Assembly (NCBI GenBank): GCA_012031335.1
Contig: JAAUTT010000040.1
Coordinates: forward strand, 1 to 12,797
Length of the DNA: 12,797 bases
Origin: Bacteroidales bacterium
Lineage (GTDB): Bacteria > Bacteroidota > Bacteroidia > Bacteroidales > JAAUTT01
Reading direction: 5' to 3'
Positions 1 to 7,570 of the stretch are shown here, in pieces; position 1 is the first letter of the stretch, and each line of letters opens with the position of its first letter. Both the position numbers and the translations under genes were made by a program. A model generated the notes under the pieces. That model saw nothing but the letters and a program-made list of their open reading frames with translations. It was not told the origin of the DNA and searched no databases.

Positions 1-361
1 GGTGATGGATACTTTAGCAATATCAATATATTGAATCTCTCAGATGAAACTTAGCCTGGTCGGTAAATTCGGGAAAATTTCTGTCGATAATCTGCGCAAA
101 TGCTTTTCTTTTGTCAATATAACTTCCGAATATGCTGATATTGACCTATATTTCGAAAGAGGTTCTGCTTTTGAATACGATATATCTTACAATAAAGAAG
201 TACTTTTGAGATTGCCCCGCGATGCCGAAAATACCGACGACAAAGCGCTGAATGCCGATATGACCCAAAGAGTTATGTATGGCCATGTTGGAAATTCGTC
301 AACAAGTAAGGTAAAAATAGTTGCTCCTAAGAAATGTTATATTAACTTAAATACAAAATAG
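1..361 (+). CDS. DUF4097-like putative adhesin, C-terminal part (5' end outside window, frameshifted)
   Basis: Only the C-terminus is present. From base 1 frame 1 encodes GDGYFSNINILNLSDET and stops at 52-54; from about base 44 frame 2 continues with KLSLVGKFGKISVDNL and stops at 359-361. Both parts show the alternating hydrophobic/polar beta-strand pattern with repeated 'G-K-(Y/F)-G-K-I-x-V' and 'SEYADIDLYF' type rungs typical of Bacteroidota DUF4097 (putative adhesin) repeats, so they belong to one protein with a +1 (or -2) frame break near 44-54. The ATG at 44 is therefore unlikely to be a true start. The gene ends 34 bases before the GIN lipoprotein, which suggests one transcript. These proteins are thought to be exported beta-helical envelope proteins; the family is assigned by eye and the exact role is unknown. 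Confidence 0.6.
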
Positions 362-395
362 TACAAGGAAGTTTTAAAATTAAATCCTAAAGATT

Positions 396-1130
396 ATGAA
401 GAATACAAGTAGGTTAAGTATATTATTGATAGCAGGTTTTGTTGTTCTTGCCATTTTTATGTCCTCCTGTGGCGAACCCTGTATTGAAGGTAACGGAACT
501 ATGCGTACAGAAGATCGCGTTGTAAATAATTTTTCGAGTGTTGTGCTTTCGGGCGATATGGATGTGTTTATTATACAGGATACTATTACCGAGGTAATCG
601 TTCAGGGAGATGAAAATCTGCTTCCTTATGTACTTACCGAGAATAGAAGTACGGGCACACTCGAAATTCGTAATGCCAATAACCGTTGTTTGAGAAGTTC
701 AAGCCCAATAAAAGTCACTGTGCGTACTCCGGATATTTTCAGAGTGACCAATGCCGGGTCGGGTTATGTGAGTTGCGATTATGTTTTCAATAACCGTTTC
801 GATGTGATTCTTAGCGGTTCAGGTGAGATTGATTGCTATAAGCTTGATACCCGCGACCTGAAAGTCACCCTGTCGGGTTCAGGACGAATTACCATGCAGG
901 GTAAAACTCTTACATCCGACATGCTCATCAGCGGATCGGGTCGTATCAAGGCTTTCGATATGGATCAGGATGAATGTTATATCAATATTACCGGGTCGGG
1001 CGATGCTTATGTGTTTGTTTTCGATTATCTCAATGTGAAAATTCCAGGATCCGGCAGCGTATTTTTCAGAGGTGCTCCTGACCTTGATTACCGAATCGAC
1101 GGGAGTGGCCGTGTGGTAGATAGTAATTAA
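396..1130 (+). CDS. Head GIN domain (DUF2807) lipoprotein
   Basis: A 244-residue exported lipoprotein. Residues 1-24 are a lipoprotein signal (basic start, hydrophobic core LLIAGFVVLAIF, lipobox M-S-S-C) with C25 as the predicted lipidated cysteine. Residues about 42-230 match the head GIN / putative auto-transporter adhesin domain (DUF2807): strands rich in V/I broken by a G-S-G turn. Seven such turns are visible, at about residues 121, 141, 161, 180, 200, 218 and 236, spaced 18-20 residues apart, as expected for rungs of a right-handed beta-helix. The family is common in Bacteroidota and often sits beside DUF4097 proteins and small barrels, as here. Ligand and function are unknown. The frame is uninterrupted. 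The start at 396 is chosen because the signal peptide follows it directly. Confidence 0.9.
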   Translation: MKNTSRLSILLIAGFVVLAIFMSSCGEPCIEGNGTMRTEDRVVNNFSSVVLSGDMDVFIIQDTITEVIVQGDENLLPYVLTENRSTGTLEIRNANNRCLRSSSPIKVTVRTPDIFRVTNAGSGYVSCDYVFNNRFDVILSGSGEIDCYKLDTRDLKVTLSGSGRITMQGKTLTSDMLISGSGRIKAFDMDQDECYINITGSGDAYVFVFDYLNVKIPGSGSVFFRGAPDLDYRIDGSGRVVDSN

Positions 1131-1251
1131 TGTATTATTGTTAAATATAAATGGATTGTTATTTAAGGTTTTATCTTTTTAGAACTTAAAAATTAGCAGT
1201 TCAAATGCCCAAATATTTTCAAATATTATTCAACTAGTAAAATTCAGAAAA

Positions 1252-1931
1252 ATGAAAAATTTAAAATTTTATATGATGGCAGTGATTATAACTGCCGGTA
1301 TTGCCAATGCTAATGCTCAGTATCGCGATAACGATTCAGGAAATGGGTCGGATGATGAAATCGTAACATTGCTGGGTAGTTCAAACCATGTTGGGGGTTA
1401 CGGAGCTTTTCGGTAAGGTACTTCGGTATGGATAACCGCGATGGAGTTATGTTCGGAGGCCGTGGTGGAATTATTGTTGGTCACGGTATTTCGTTTGGTT
1501 TAACAGGAACCGGATTTTTAACACAGCCTTTATACGATCCTATGGTTACGGAAGATGCTATGGTGGTGGGTGGTTACGGCGGAATTTATATTGAACCCAT
1601 TCTATTACCACGTTTTCCGGTTCATATTGCATTACCAATAACCATTGGCGGTGGTGGTATCGGTTATAGTATTAACCGTTACGACGATAATAACTGGGAC
1701 CACAACTGGGATGAGGATTATACAAATGGTCGCGGATTCCTGCTGTTCGAACCGGGTATCGAAGTTGAATTCAATGTAATGCGTCACTTCCGCTTTGCAG
1801 TTGGTGCATCGTATAAGTTTACCTCAAAAATCGATCTGAGGTACGACAATGGAAACGGATCGCGTATTATTGCTCCTGATGCCCTCAATGGAGCAACGGT
1901 TGGAGTTACTTTTAAATTCGGATCTTTTTAA
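1252..1931 (+). CDS. Small outer-membrane beta-barrel protein (frameshifted at 1407-1410)
   Basis: The start at 1252 gives a signal peptide (MKNLKFYMMAVIITAGIANA, cut near N-A-Q) and then an acidic segment up to GGYGAF, where the frame stops at 1414-1416. One base back, from 1410, the other frame reads SVRYFGMDNRDGVMFGGRGG and runs to 1931 without a stop. A T run of four (1407-1410) that should be five explains the break. The restored protein is about 226 residues. It has alternating strands, Gly- and aromatic-rich turns (GGYGGIYIEP, GASYKF) and a terminal F (TFKFGSF), which is the usual end of an outer-membrane barrel. It probably forms an 8-10 stranded barrel. It follows the GIN lipoprotein by 121 bases and is closed by a terminator. 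The precise family is not recognised. Confidence 0.8.
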
Positions 1932-1947
1932 ACCTTTATATACCTTC

Positions 1948-1996
1948 AAAAAGCTGTCCTTGGAAAAATGTTTTTCCAGGACAGCTTTTTTGTTTT
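1948..1996 (+). terminator. Strong rho-independent terminator, usable from both strands
   Basis: The left arm 1948-1968 (AAAAAGCTGTCC, bulged T, TGGAAAAA) pairs with the right arm 1971-1990 (TTTTTCCAGGACAGCTTTTT) around a very short loop, followed by TGTTTT. The stem is close to 20 bp with one bulge. A-runs on the left arm supply a U-tract on the opposite strand, so it may also stop minus-strand transcripts coming from the purE side, although that stop codon is about 230 bases away. It begins 17 bases after the barrel stop. Confidence 0.9.
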
Positions 1997-2224
1997 ACAG
2001 TTCATGGAATATTAAAATATTTTTCTGTTATGAAGAATCATAAATCCATCAGCATAAGATTTATTTTATCGAATAATTCGCCAACCCGCCCATTATCCCT
2101 ACAATTTTATCAACAGCATACTGTCATTCTGAACAAAATAATGAAACTGCAAATTTTATCATGATACCCATGATTGATAGGTAATACAGACGATTTAAAT
2201 GTAATCATGCCGAGAGTCAATTAA
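1997..2224. other. Convergent intergenic stretch with no recognised gene
   Basis: These 228 bases lie between the terminator of the envelope cluster and the stop of the minus-strand purE-like gene. No convincing ORF, RNA or hairpin terminator for purE is visible. At 2121-2134 the string CTGTCATTCTGAAC resembles the start of a short dispersed repeat found in many Bacteroidota genomes, but its second half is not conserved here. Confidence 0.4.
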
Positions 2225-2701
2225 TTATTTTTTGGCACTCAAATTATCATCTGCTTCTTCAAGCTCTTTTCGCTTTTTATCCTGATATTCATAAATCTTA
2301 GATTGAATAGCCGGGCTCGATAAACCTAAAATTTTCGCAGCTGCAACAGCCGCATTTTCAGGACTTAATATGGTTAGCGGAGCAACTCCCGATGGCATTC
2401 TAATGCTGGAGTATAAGTCAGCTCCGCCATATTTTTCGCTGTAAGGCGGACATGCAATAACAGGGCAATAGGTCTGGGCATCGGTAAAACCACTCAATGC
2501 ATTACTCATTCCTGCAATCGTTATAAATACTACATTTTCTTTTTCATATTCTTTTATAAGATTATAGCATTTCAGTGGTACTTTATGAGCCGAGGCAATC
2601 CTTAATATACTTTTGATTTCAAAATGGCCAAGAGCATTGGCTATTTGTTCAGCCCATTCAAGGTCGGCTTTTGATCCCATTATAATCACTACTTTACTCA
2701 T
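2225..2701 (-). CDS. purE: Class II PurE-type AIR carboxylase family protein
   Basis: A 158-residue protein of the PurE fold. Visible motifs are MGSKADLE at residues 8-15 (phosphate/nucleotide loop), SAHK at 37-40 with the conserved His39, AGMSN-ALSG at 63-71, CPVIACPP at 80-87 and SSIRMPSGVAPLTILSPENA from 99. The AG-x-SN, P-V-I-x-CPP, SS-(I/L)-R-(M/L)-PSG and LSPE motifs match class II AIR carboxylases (the C-terminal half of animal PAICS, Treponema PurE). Ordinary bacterial class I PurE has AGGAAHLPG and MPGGVPVA instead. Class II enzymes carboxylate AIR directly with CO2 and need no PurK. The ATG overlaps the TGA of the upstream DUF4914 gene as ATGA, implying translational coupling. No other pur gene is nearby, so this may be a paralogue with a different substrate. 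The charged tail (about 137-158) is lineage-specific. Confidence 0.85.
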   Translation of the reverse strand: MSKVVIIMGSKADLEWAEQIANALGHFEIKSILRIASAHKVPLKCYNLIKEYEKENVVFITIAGMSNALSGFTDAQTYCPVIACPPYSEKYGGADLYSSIRMPSGVAPLTILSPENAAVAAAKILGLSSPAIQSKIYEYQDKKRKELEEADDNLSAKK

Positions 2702-4616
2702 GTTCTTTTGTTTGTTAAAAAGGAATATTGGTAATCCATTGGTATAATTGCTACATAATCTTCAACACTTGCACCCGATAAGCAAGCTTCAATAATTTTT
2801 TTTTCCAATAGGCGATAATTCGGGTTTCAAGTATTTTGGTAATTCAGCCTTAAAAAAATCATAAAGAATTTCGGCACCAGCATCGTAACCCGATGTTTCT
2901 ACTTCAACCTGTTTGTGAACCTGTAGAAAGCGCGAAGGTATTTTGGCTCCTTCAATTGTCAGGTAGTTTAACTCAAACCCTAATAACGGACAACGGGCAA
3001 ATTGATATTGGTCGCTCCTGAGTTTTGCATTTCCTCTGCGGGTAAGATATTCGCGCATCAGTAATTGTGGTTTAAATCCGACCTTCCAGGCTCCAATATG
3101 CTGATTTGGAACAAGGGTATAACGCATGCGGGGTGTGTTAATAATCTGTTCAAGCAACAAATTGGCATGGGTAATCATTTGACCTGTTGCAAAGGGCCAA
3201 TAAGAACCTACACCTTCGCTTCCCATTCCTCCTCCGTCAACAATACTCGGGTTTGCATGTCCGCGTGGCGATACAAGTCTCCACAACCATGCAAGTGCAG
3301 GTGGTAAAATATGAAATAATCCAACAATTCCATAAGTAGGATTTCCTTTTGTACATGGCGGAGTCCTAACACCAAAACTTCGGATATCAACCGTTACAGG
3401 CTTGTTCACAACATTTGGCACAATGTTTCTTGGAACAATAACCCGGGGGTTGGGGCATTTTTTACCAGGGCTGTCTTCGGTATGATCCCAGATTAATGCA
3501 GTACAATCCGGATTCGATTTTATATTCAGAAATAGTAAAGGATCTTTGGGTTTAATTGTAAGCTTTTCGAGAAATGGATCATCGCCATAATCGTTAATGC
3601 TGTCGACTCTTATAAACCAGGCATTTTCAGCATCCAATACGGTAAGTTTACCATTGTTTTTTTGAATGGAGGGGTGGCATAAAGCCATATCGTCGGTAAC
3701 CGGATTAAATGAACAAAAGAGAGGGAAGTTAATTAACCTCTTCTCGCCGGTCACCGTATTTTCCCCGATAAGTACCTGTCCGTTTTCTTCTCTTACAATG
3801 TTTTGGAGCATCTCACTCTTACCGCCGCCACTTGCTCCCTCATGCATAAAAGTAGTAATATTGTCATACGGACTAACTGCCTGAACCGTTGAGCAGTGGG
3901 CGGTTACCCAGCCTTCTTTTTCTCCTTTGGTAAGTAAAGCTCCATACAGGCCCTTTTTTGCACTTGGTCCCGGATACAGATTATACGAAAATATTTCATG
4001 AAGATTCTCGGAGCGTTTATGAACAACTACCTGTTTCCCATTGAAATGGGTATGCCTAAAAGTTGGAGCAACATAAATAACCGAATCGATGGAATAATCG
4101 TGTGGCAGTTCATCAATGGGAATAATGCTTTGTAGCATGGCAAGACCCATTGCAAAAACCGGCATTGGCAGGTGCTATAGCTATCCCTCCCGAGCCGATT
4201 TTATCACGGCCAGCAAAATAAAAAAATACGGCTAATTCCTGAGATTGAAGCCAGTTGATCGTTTCTTTTCTTAAAATATCGAATTCATATCCAAATTTAT
4301 CGGCAAACCTTTCCTTGTCACTTGGCAGATCATCGGCTATTGCCATGGTGTCAGGATCCCGGCGTCTCATATACGATTCAGTGTAATTAGCCGAGATGCC
4401 GTTGGTTACCCTATGGACTAAAGCTTCAGTAATTTCACCTTTACCTGGAATATCATATTTTACTTCGTAGCTGCTTTGATCATTTCCAACTGCAGCGTCT
4501 GCAAGCTGTTTCACTGTATCAAAGGTTTTATATGATTTACAGCCACTAAGTACTACAAGAACATCGTCCGGTAAACTGATCCTTCTTTTCTCAAGTTTTT
4601 TAAATAAATTATTCAT
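2698..4616 (-). CDS. DUF4914 family protein, divergent PEP carboxykinase (ATP)-like kinase (two frameshifts)
   Basis: It reads in three pieces. The first runs from ATG 4616 to a frame break at a five-base T/A run near 4153-4160, where APANAGF joins AMGLAML. The second runs to an A9 run (2796-2804). A third frame then gives IIEACLSGASVEDYVAII and ends with TGA at 2700-2698, overlapping the purE ATG. The restored length is about 638 residues, as I recall for DUF4914. Landmarks match ATP-type PEPCK in order: ELAVFFYFAG (about 127-136, cf. VFDGFAG), KK at about 220-221, AHCS at about 239-242 (cf. MHCSAN), P-loop GASGGGKS at about 260-267 (cf. GLSGTGKT), RSFGVRTPP (cf. DAFGVLPP) and LVPNQHIGAWKVGFK (cf. 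LVNTGW-GGPYGVGK). The KK-to-His spacing of 19 equals that of E. coli PckA (K213, H232). The GDDE kinase-2 motif is not clearly kept. It is probably cytoplasmic; substrate unknown. Confidence 0.75.
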
Positions 4617-4665
4617 ACTATTATATTTTAATCATTGATAAAAATTTGAAGTTCGAGTATTAGTC

Positions 4666-4857
4666 TCATGCATGTAGAACATTTATGTTTATTCTCCTTT
4701 TATCGTAATTGATAAAAAGATAAGGTATTGTCAAAAGAGACGGATGTTGAAGTCGTGTTAAGAAGTGTTTGGCCCATGAAACACTGTCTGTATTATCGGA
4801 AACGGAATAAAAAATTGAGCGGTTTCTGATTGAGCATATGACAGTGTATTTTTTCAT
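4666..4857 (-). other. Doubtful small ORF or leader within the 5' region of the DUF4914 operon
   Basis: An ATG at 4857 opens a 63-residue frame (begins MKKYTVICSIRNRS, ends at 4666); an in-frame ATG at 4875 lies at or before the predicted transcription start. The frame has no recognisable domain and its composition does not look clearly coding. The roughly 250-base stretch between the promoter at 4873-4915 and the DUF4914 ATG at 4616 also has a 7-bp hairpin, AGTGTTT (4764-4770) with AAACACT (4779-4785) around an 8-base loop. It may be a leader peptide, an untranslated regulatory leader, or neither. Confidence 0.2.
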
Positions 4858-4872
4858 GAATAAGTTTGTTGG

Positions 4873-4915
4873 CAAAGATAAGTATATTACTTAATAAATG
4901 AAGTAATACTTAATA
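4873..4915 (-). promoter_or_regulatory. Predicted promoter of the DUF4914-purE operon with operator copy 1
   Basis: On the minus strand TATCTTTG (4880-4873) fits the Bacteroidota -7 consensus TAnnTTTG. Upstream lie two dyads, AAGTATATTACTT (4880-4892) and AAGTAATACTT (4901-4911). The second is the centre of a 24-bp segment (4892-4915) that recurs exactly, in the opposite + strand orientation, at 5516-5539 before the regulator gene. The segment starts about 11 bases upstream of the -7 box and covers the -33 region, a position where a bound protein would block polymerase. No good TTG -33 box is visible, and this copy lies just past the stop of the regulator gene (4923). Confidence 0.6.
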
Positions 4916-4922
4916 TTTATTC

Positions 4923-5476
4923 TCAAAAATTTGGCGGGGATTGTATCCAGATTAATTCGCTCAGGCCGTCGTTGTTATTTATCGCATTGTGGGGGAGTTT
5001 TGCATTAAAGTAAATATTATCCCCCTGTTTTAAAATGTAACTTTTTTGGTTCAGATCAAATCTGATCTGACCCGAGAGTATATGACAGAAAATCTGCCCG
5101 TGATTACTTGTAAATAATCCTTCGATCCCCGAAGCTTTTGCAAAACGGACCAGATAAGTATCCATTTGTTTATTGATATCGTGATTGGATAACAAATAAA
5201 TAATGGTTCCCGATTTGTTTTGGTCGATATATTTTATGTCGTTTTGGAGGACAATCGGGTTGTTTCCTAGCGATTCGTTTTCGCCAACCAGTTCTCCTAC
5301 AGTGGTATGAAGTTTATCTGCAATCGTCTTAAGTGTTAAAATAGAAGGAAAGGATTTCGATTTTTCTATCTGGGATAGTGCACTCGGGCTAATCCCAACC
5401 TTTTCGGCAAGTTCGTTGAGGTGCAGATTAAGTAACTCTCTCTTTTTTTAATTCTTTCTCCTATACGATTCATCAT
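4923..5476 (-). CDS. XRE-family transcriptional regulator with C-terminal cupin sensor (frameshift at 5443-5449)
   Basis: The start ATG-ATG at 5476/5473 reads MMNRIGERIKK; after an A7 run (5449-5443) the frame must shift by one (A8 expected) to continue KRELLNLHLNELAEKVGIS and on to the stop at 4923. The restored protein is 184 residues. Residues about 5-64 form an HTH_3/XRE domain with the recognition helix SPSALSQIEKSK at 30-41, residues 65-105 a linker, and residues about 108-180 a cupin_2 barrel (HILSGQIRF, LKQGDNIYF, LPHNAI). Only H126 and H163 are candidate metal ligands, so the cupin may bind a small ligand rather than catalyse. This is the PuuR/SutR-like architecture, usually controlling a neighbouring metabolic operon. 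Matching dyads before this gene and before the DUF4914 unit support that role here. Confidence 0.85.
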
Positions 5477-5493
5477 TAAAACGCTTTTTTGTA

Positions 5494-5539
5494 CAAATAT
5501 AACGATTAATTTATTTATTAAGTATTACTTCATTTATTA
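5494..5539 (-). promoter_or_regulatory. Predicted promoter of the XRE/cupin regulator with operator copy 2
   Basis: On the minus strand TATATTTG (5501-5494) fits the -7 consensus TAnnTTTG, 17 bases upstream of the ATG at 5476. The exact 24-bp repeat (5516-5539), with its AAGTATTACTT dyad at 5520-5530, begins 14 bases upstream of that box and covers the -33 region. This is the layout expected for autoregulation by the HTH protein encoded downstream. Only one dyad is present here, against two at 4880-4911. Confidence 0.65.
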
Positions 5540-5588
5540 GAGTTGTTGTATTGAAAACCTGGAGTAGATTAATAGGTAAATACAATAA

Positions 5589-5706
5589 TTTATTTGGCGT
5601 CTGTTTGGTAAAACATCGATAAAAAGATATTGGGAACAATGATGCGGATACTAAAAAAGCTAAAACTCTCCTGATTTTAAAATACAGTTTTGGTTCTATG
5701 TATTGA
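5589..5706 (+). pseudogene. Possible remnant of a membrane or beta-barrel protein C-terminus
   Basis: Frame 5589-5639 reads FIWRLFGKTSIKRYWEQ and then stops; from 5635 the next frame reads NNDADTKKAKTLLILKYSF and ends at 5704-5706. Joined by a one-base shift they give about 39 residues with a barrel-like end (LILKYSFGSMY). Stops in all frames lie just upstream, so nothing longer is preserved. It could be the leftover C-terminus of a gene lost by rearrangement, or chance. The following 5707-5869 shows no gene, repeat or terminator that I can identify. Confidence 0.25.
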
Positions 5707-5869
5707 GTAAGTTTATTTAAAATGAGTTAAATCCCATGCATTTTTCCATTCCAACACAATTTTTCTGGCAGGTTCTTCATAAATCATCTATCGCTATATT
5801 ATTTTTCACTTACAGCAATTTATTACAATCACACAGAAATATTATTGCCAAGTTAATCAGGCATTTATT

Positions 5870-7537
5870 CTATAATGCGTAGCTCATACCAAACATAACC
5901 GAAAACCGCTGTGAAGGGTATTGGTTCCAATACTGGTATTGACTGGCTGCCAGGTTGCGAAACTGGATAAATCCCGAAAGTATTTTAGTATAACGGTATT
6001 CCAGCAGCAGGTTTATATCCACTGCGCCTTTCAACTCAAGGGCATCGTCGGTTCGAACGTAGGGTTTGGCATATCTTTTTCCTAAGTAATAGGTTTCAAG
6101 GCTTGCTATAATTTTATTTCTCAGATTATAGCGGGTGTTAAAGGTCATGTCGAATTTAGGTTTATGCCATGCATAAAGCTCTTTGGTGAGGTTATAGCTG
6201 TTGTAATTAGCATTAAGTGCAAACCAAGCGATTCGGTGGCATCCCAGGTAATTTCGCCGACAGGTTAAAATATCTCCTTCGTCGTACACTACTTTAAACT
6301 GGTTCCATAACAAGGATGAATCGTTTACATAAAAATAATAGTTATTGGCTGTGTATATCCCCAGCTTAACAATGTAACTCGATTTGGTTCCAAGATTTCC
6401 TTTTACCCCGCCATACAAGTTGAGCTTGCTGTCGGTATTGCGCACAACAAGGTCGGGGCGGATGTATGGGTTTTCCCAGGCTATATTGTGGTAGGCATGG
6501 CTTTTTACATCGCCCGACAGGCTAATAAAGGGAACAATTACATCTTTAACAACATTGAACTGGAAATCGATTTTGGGATATAGTTTCAGGTAATTGCCGT
6601 CTTCTTCGTGGGCAAAATAGATACCGAAACCGGCATTCAGCTTGTACTCGTCGGTTTGCAGCAAAATGTAAGGGTTTACGTTAAAAAGAGCACTGGTTAG
6701 CGAATCCAGGTTTTCGCTTCTCTTAAAAAGTTCAAAACCGGTATTTAATCCCACAAAATTATTTTTGAATTGCCTGCTGAAAGCTCCGGTTATTCCCACC
6801 TGATGCTCGTTGTGTTTGTATTTGTCCTGTGTAAATGGTAATTCACAAGTCCCAGATATAGTAATTTAGAAGAATCGGTGTGGGTCGACTGCACGCCACC
6901 ATTAGTGCTAAAGTGGATAAAATTACTGCGTATATTCCTTTTTCAAGAGAAGTGTCCAGGGTAGACCGGTAACCATAATGATGCACCGTTTTACTGTTGA
7001 AGTTCAGATCACCGAATAGCTCAGCCTTTTTAAGAAAACGTTTTCCATACACGGAGGCGTCATTATCGGAATAACCAGCAAATACTTTTTTGTCGTTTTC
7101 GAGTTTCACTTTCCCCGACGATGAATAATGTTTATAATATATGCCTCCTGTTCCTTTTCGTGAGCGTAAGTTGTTTATAAACAGCTCTCCATATGCCGAA
7201 GAGTAGTTTCCAAGCCCCAGCTTGAAATAAGTTTTATAAAGCTTTGGAAGTGTTCCCTGACTCATTTTGGCAGCTCCAATGGGAGTTACCTCGAATCCTG
7301 TTTCAACTTTGGTGGAGGTGATCCCATACTCGAAATTGGGGCGGATGATTACCGAGTCGTTTATTTTAGGAAGTACATTGATTTTAAAAGCATCGGAGAT
7401 AACAGGCTGATAGGGTTTAACCACTTCCACCTCTTTTTGATAGGCGATTGCGCCATAAGCTGAAATGTGAATGCGGCCATAAGTAATAACAGCAGACTTG
7501 CTTTACGAGCGTGATGTATGTTGTTTTTTAAGTTCAT
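5870..7537 (-). CDS. Outer-membrane beta-barrel protein, TonB-receptor-like (three frameshifts)
   Basis: ATG 7537 gives a signal peptide (MNLKNNIHHARKASLLLLLM..., cut before Q30). The frame breaks at a T5 run at 7434-7438 (six expected), after which EVEVVKPYQPVISDAFKINV follows. It breaks again at a T5 run at 6939-6943 (joining TSLEKRNIRSNFIHF) and near 6844-6855 (joining ELPFTQDKYKHNEHQVGITG). Restored length is about 556 residues. The N-terminal VVKPYQPVISDA-KIN-LP segment is a recurring feature of a Bacteroidota barrel family usually annotated as TonB-dependent receptor, although no plug domain is seen. The remainder is alternating strands with aromatic girdles (YIRPDLVVRN, ILSGFIQFRNLA, SVMFGMSYAL). 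The gene starts 33 bases after the TPR gene ends, so the two are probably one operon. Substrate unknown. Confidence 0.75.
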
Positions 7538-7570
7538 ATCGATACACAGTTTTTCAAATTCTACACTATC

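Noticed and set aside
1252..1931. Phase variation by a homopolymer run in the barrel gene
   Set aside because: The run is only four T bases, and the same kind of break occurs in housekeeping genes such as ftsE. A shared assembly error is simpler.
2121..2145. CTGTCATTCTGAAC as a dispersed repeat element
   Set aside because: Only the first part resembles the repeat I recall from other genomes; the rest diverges and there is no second copy in the window.
3065..3307. Plus-strand frames inside the DUF4914 and TPR genes as overlapping genes
   Set aside because: They run opposite well-supported coding sequence, have no recognisable motif and are short; they are antisense shadows.
5193..5195. TTG start for a stand-alone cupin protein of 90 residues
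   Set aside because: The HTH domain lies directly upstream in register after one A is restored at 5443-5449, so the TTG is an internal codon.
4892..5539. The 24-bp inverted repeats as terminal repeats of a small mobile element around the regulator
   Set aside because: No transposase lies between them, no target-site duplication is visible, and both copies sit at the expected operator position relative to a -7 box. Operator sites explain them better.
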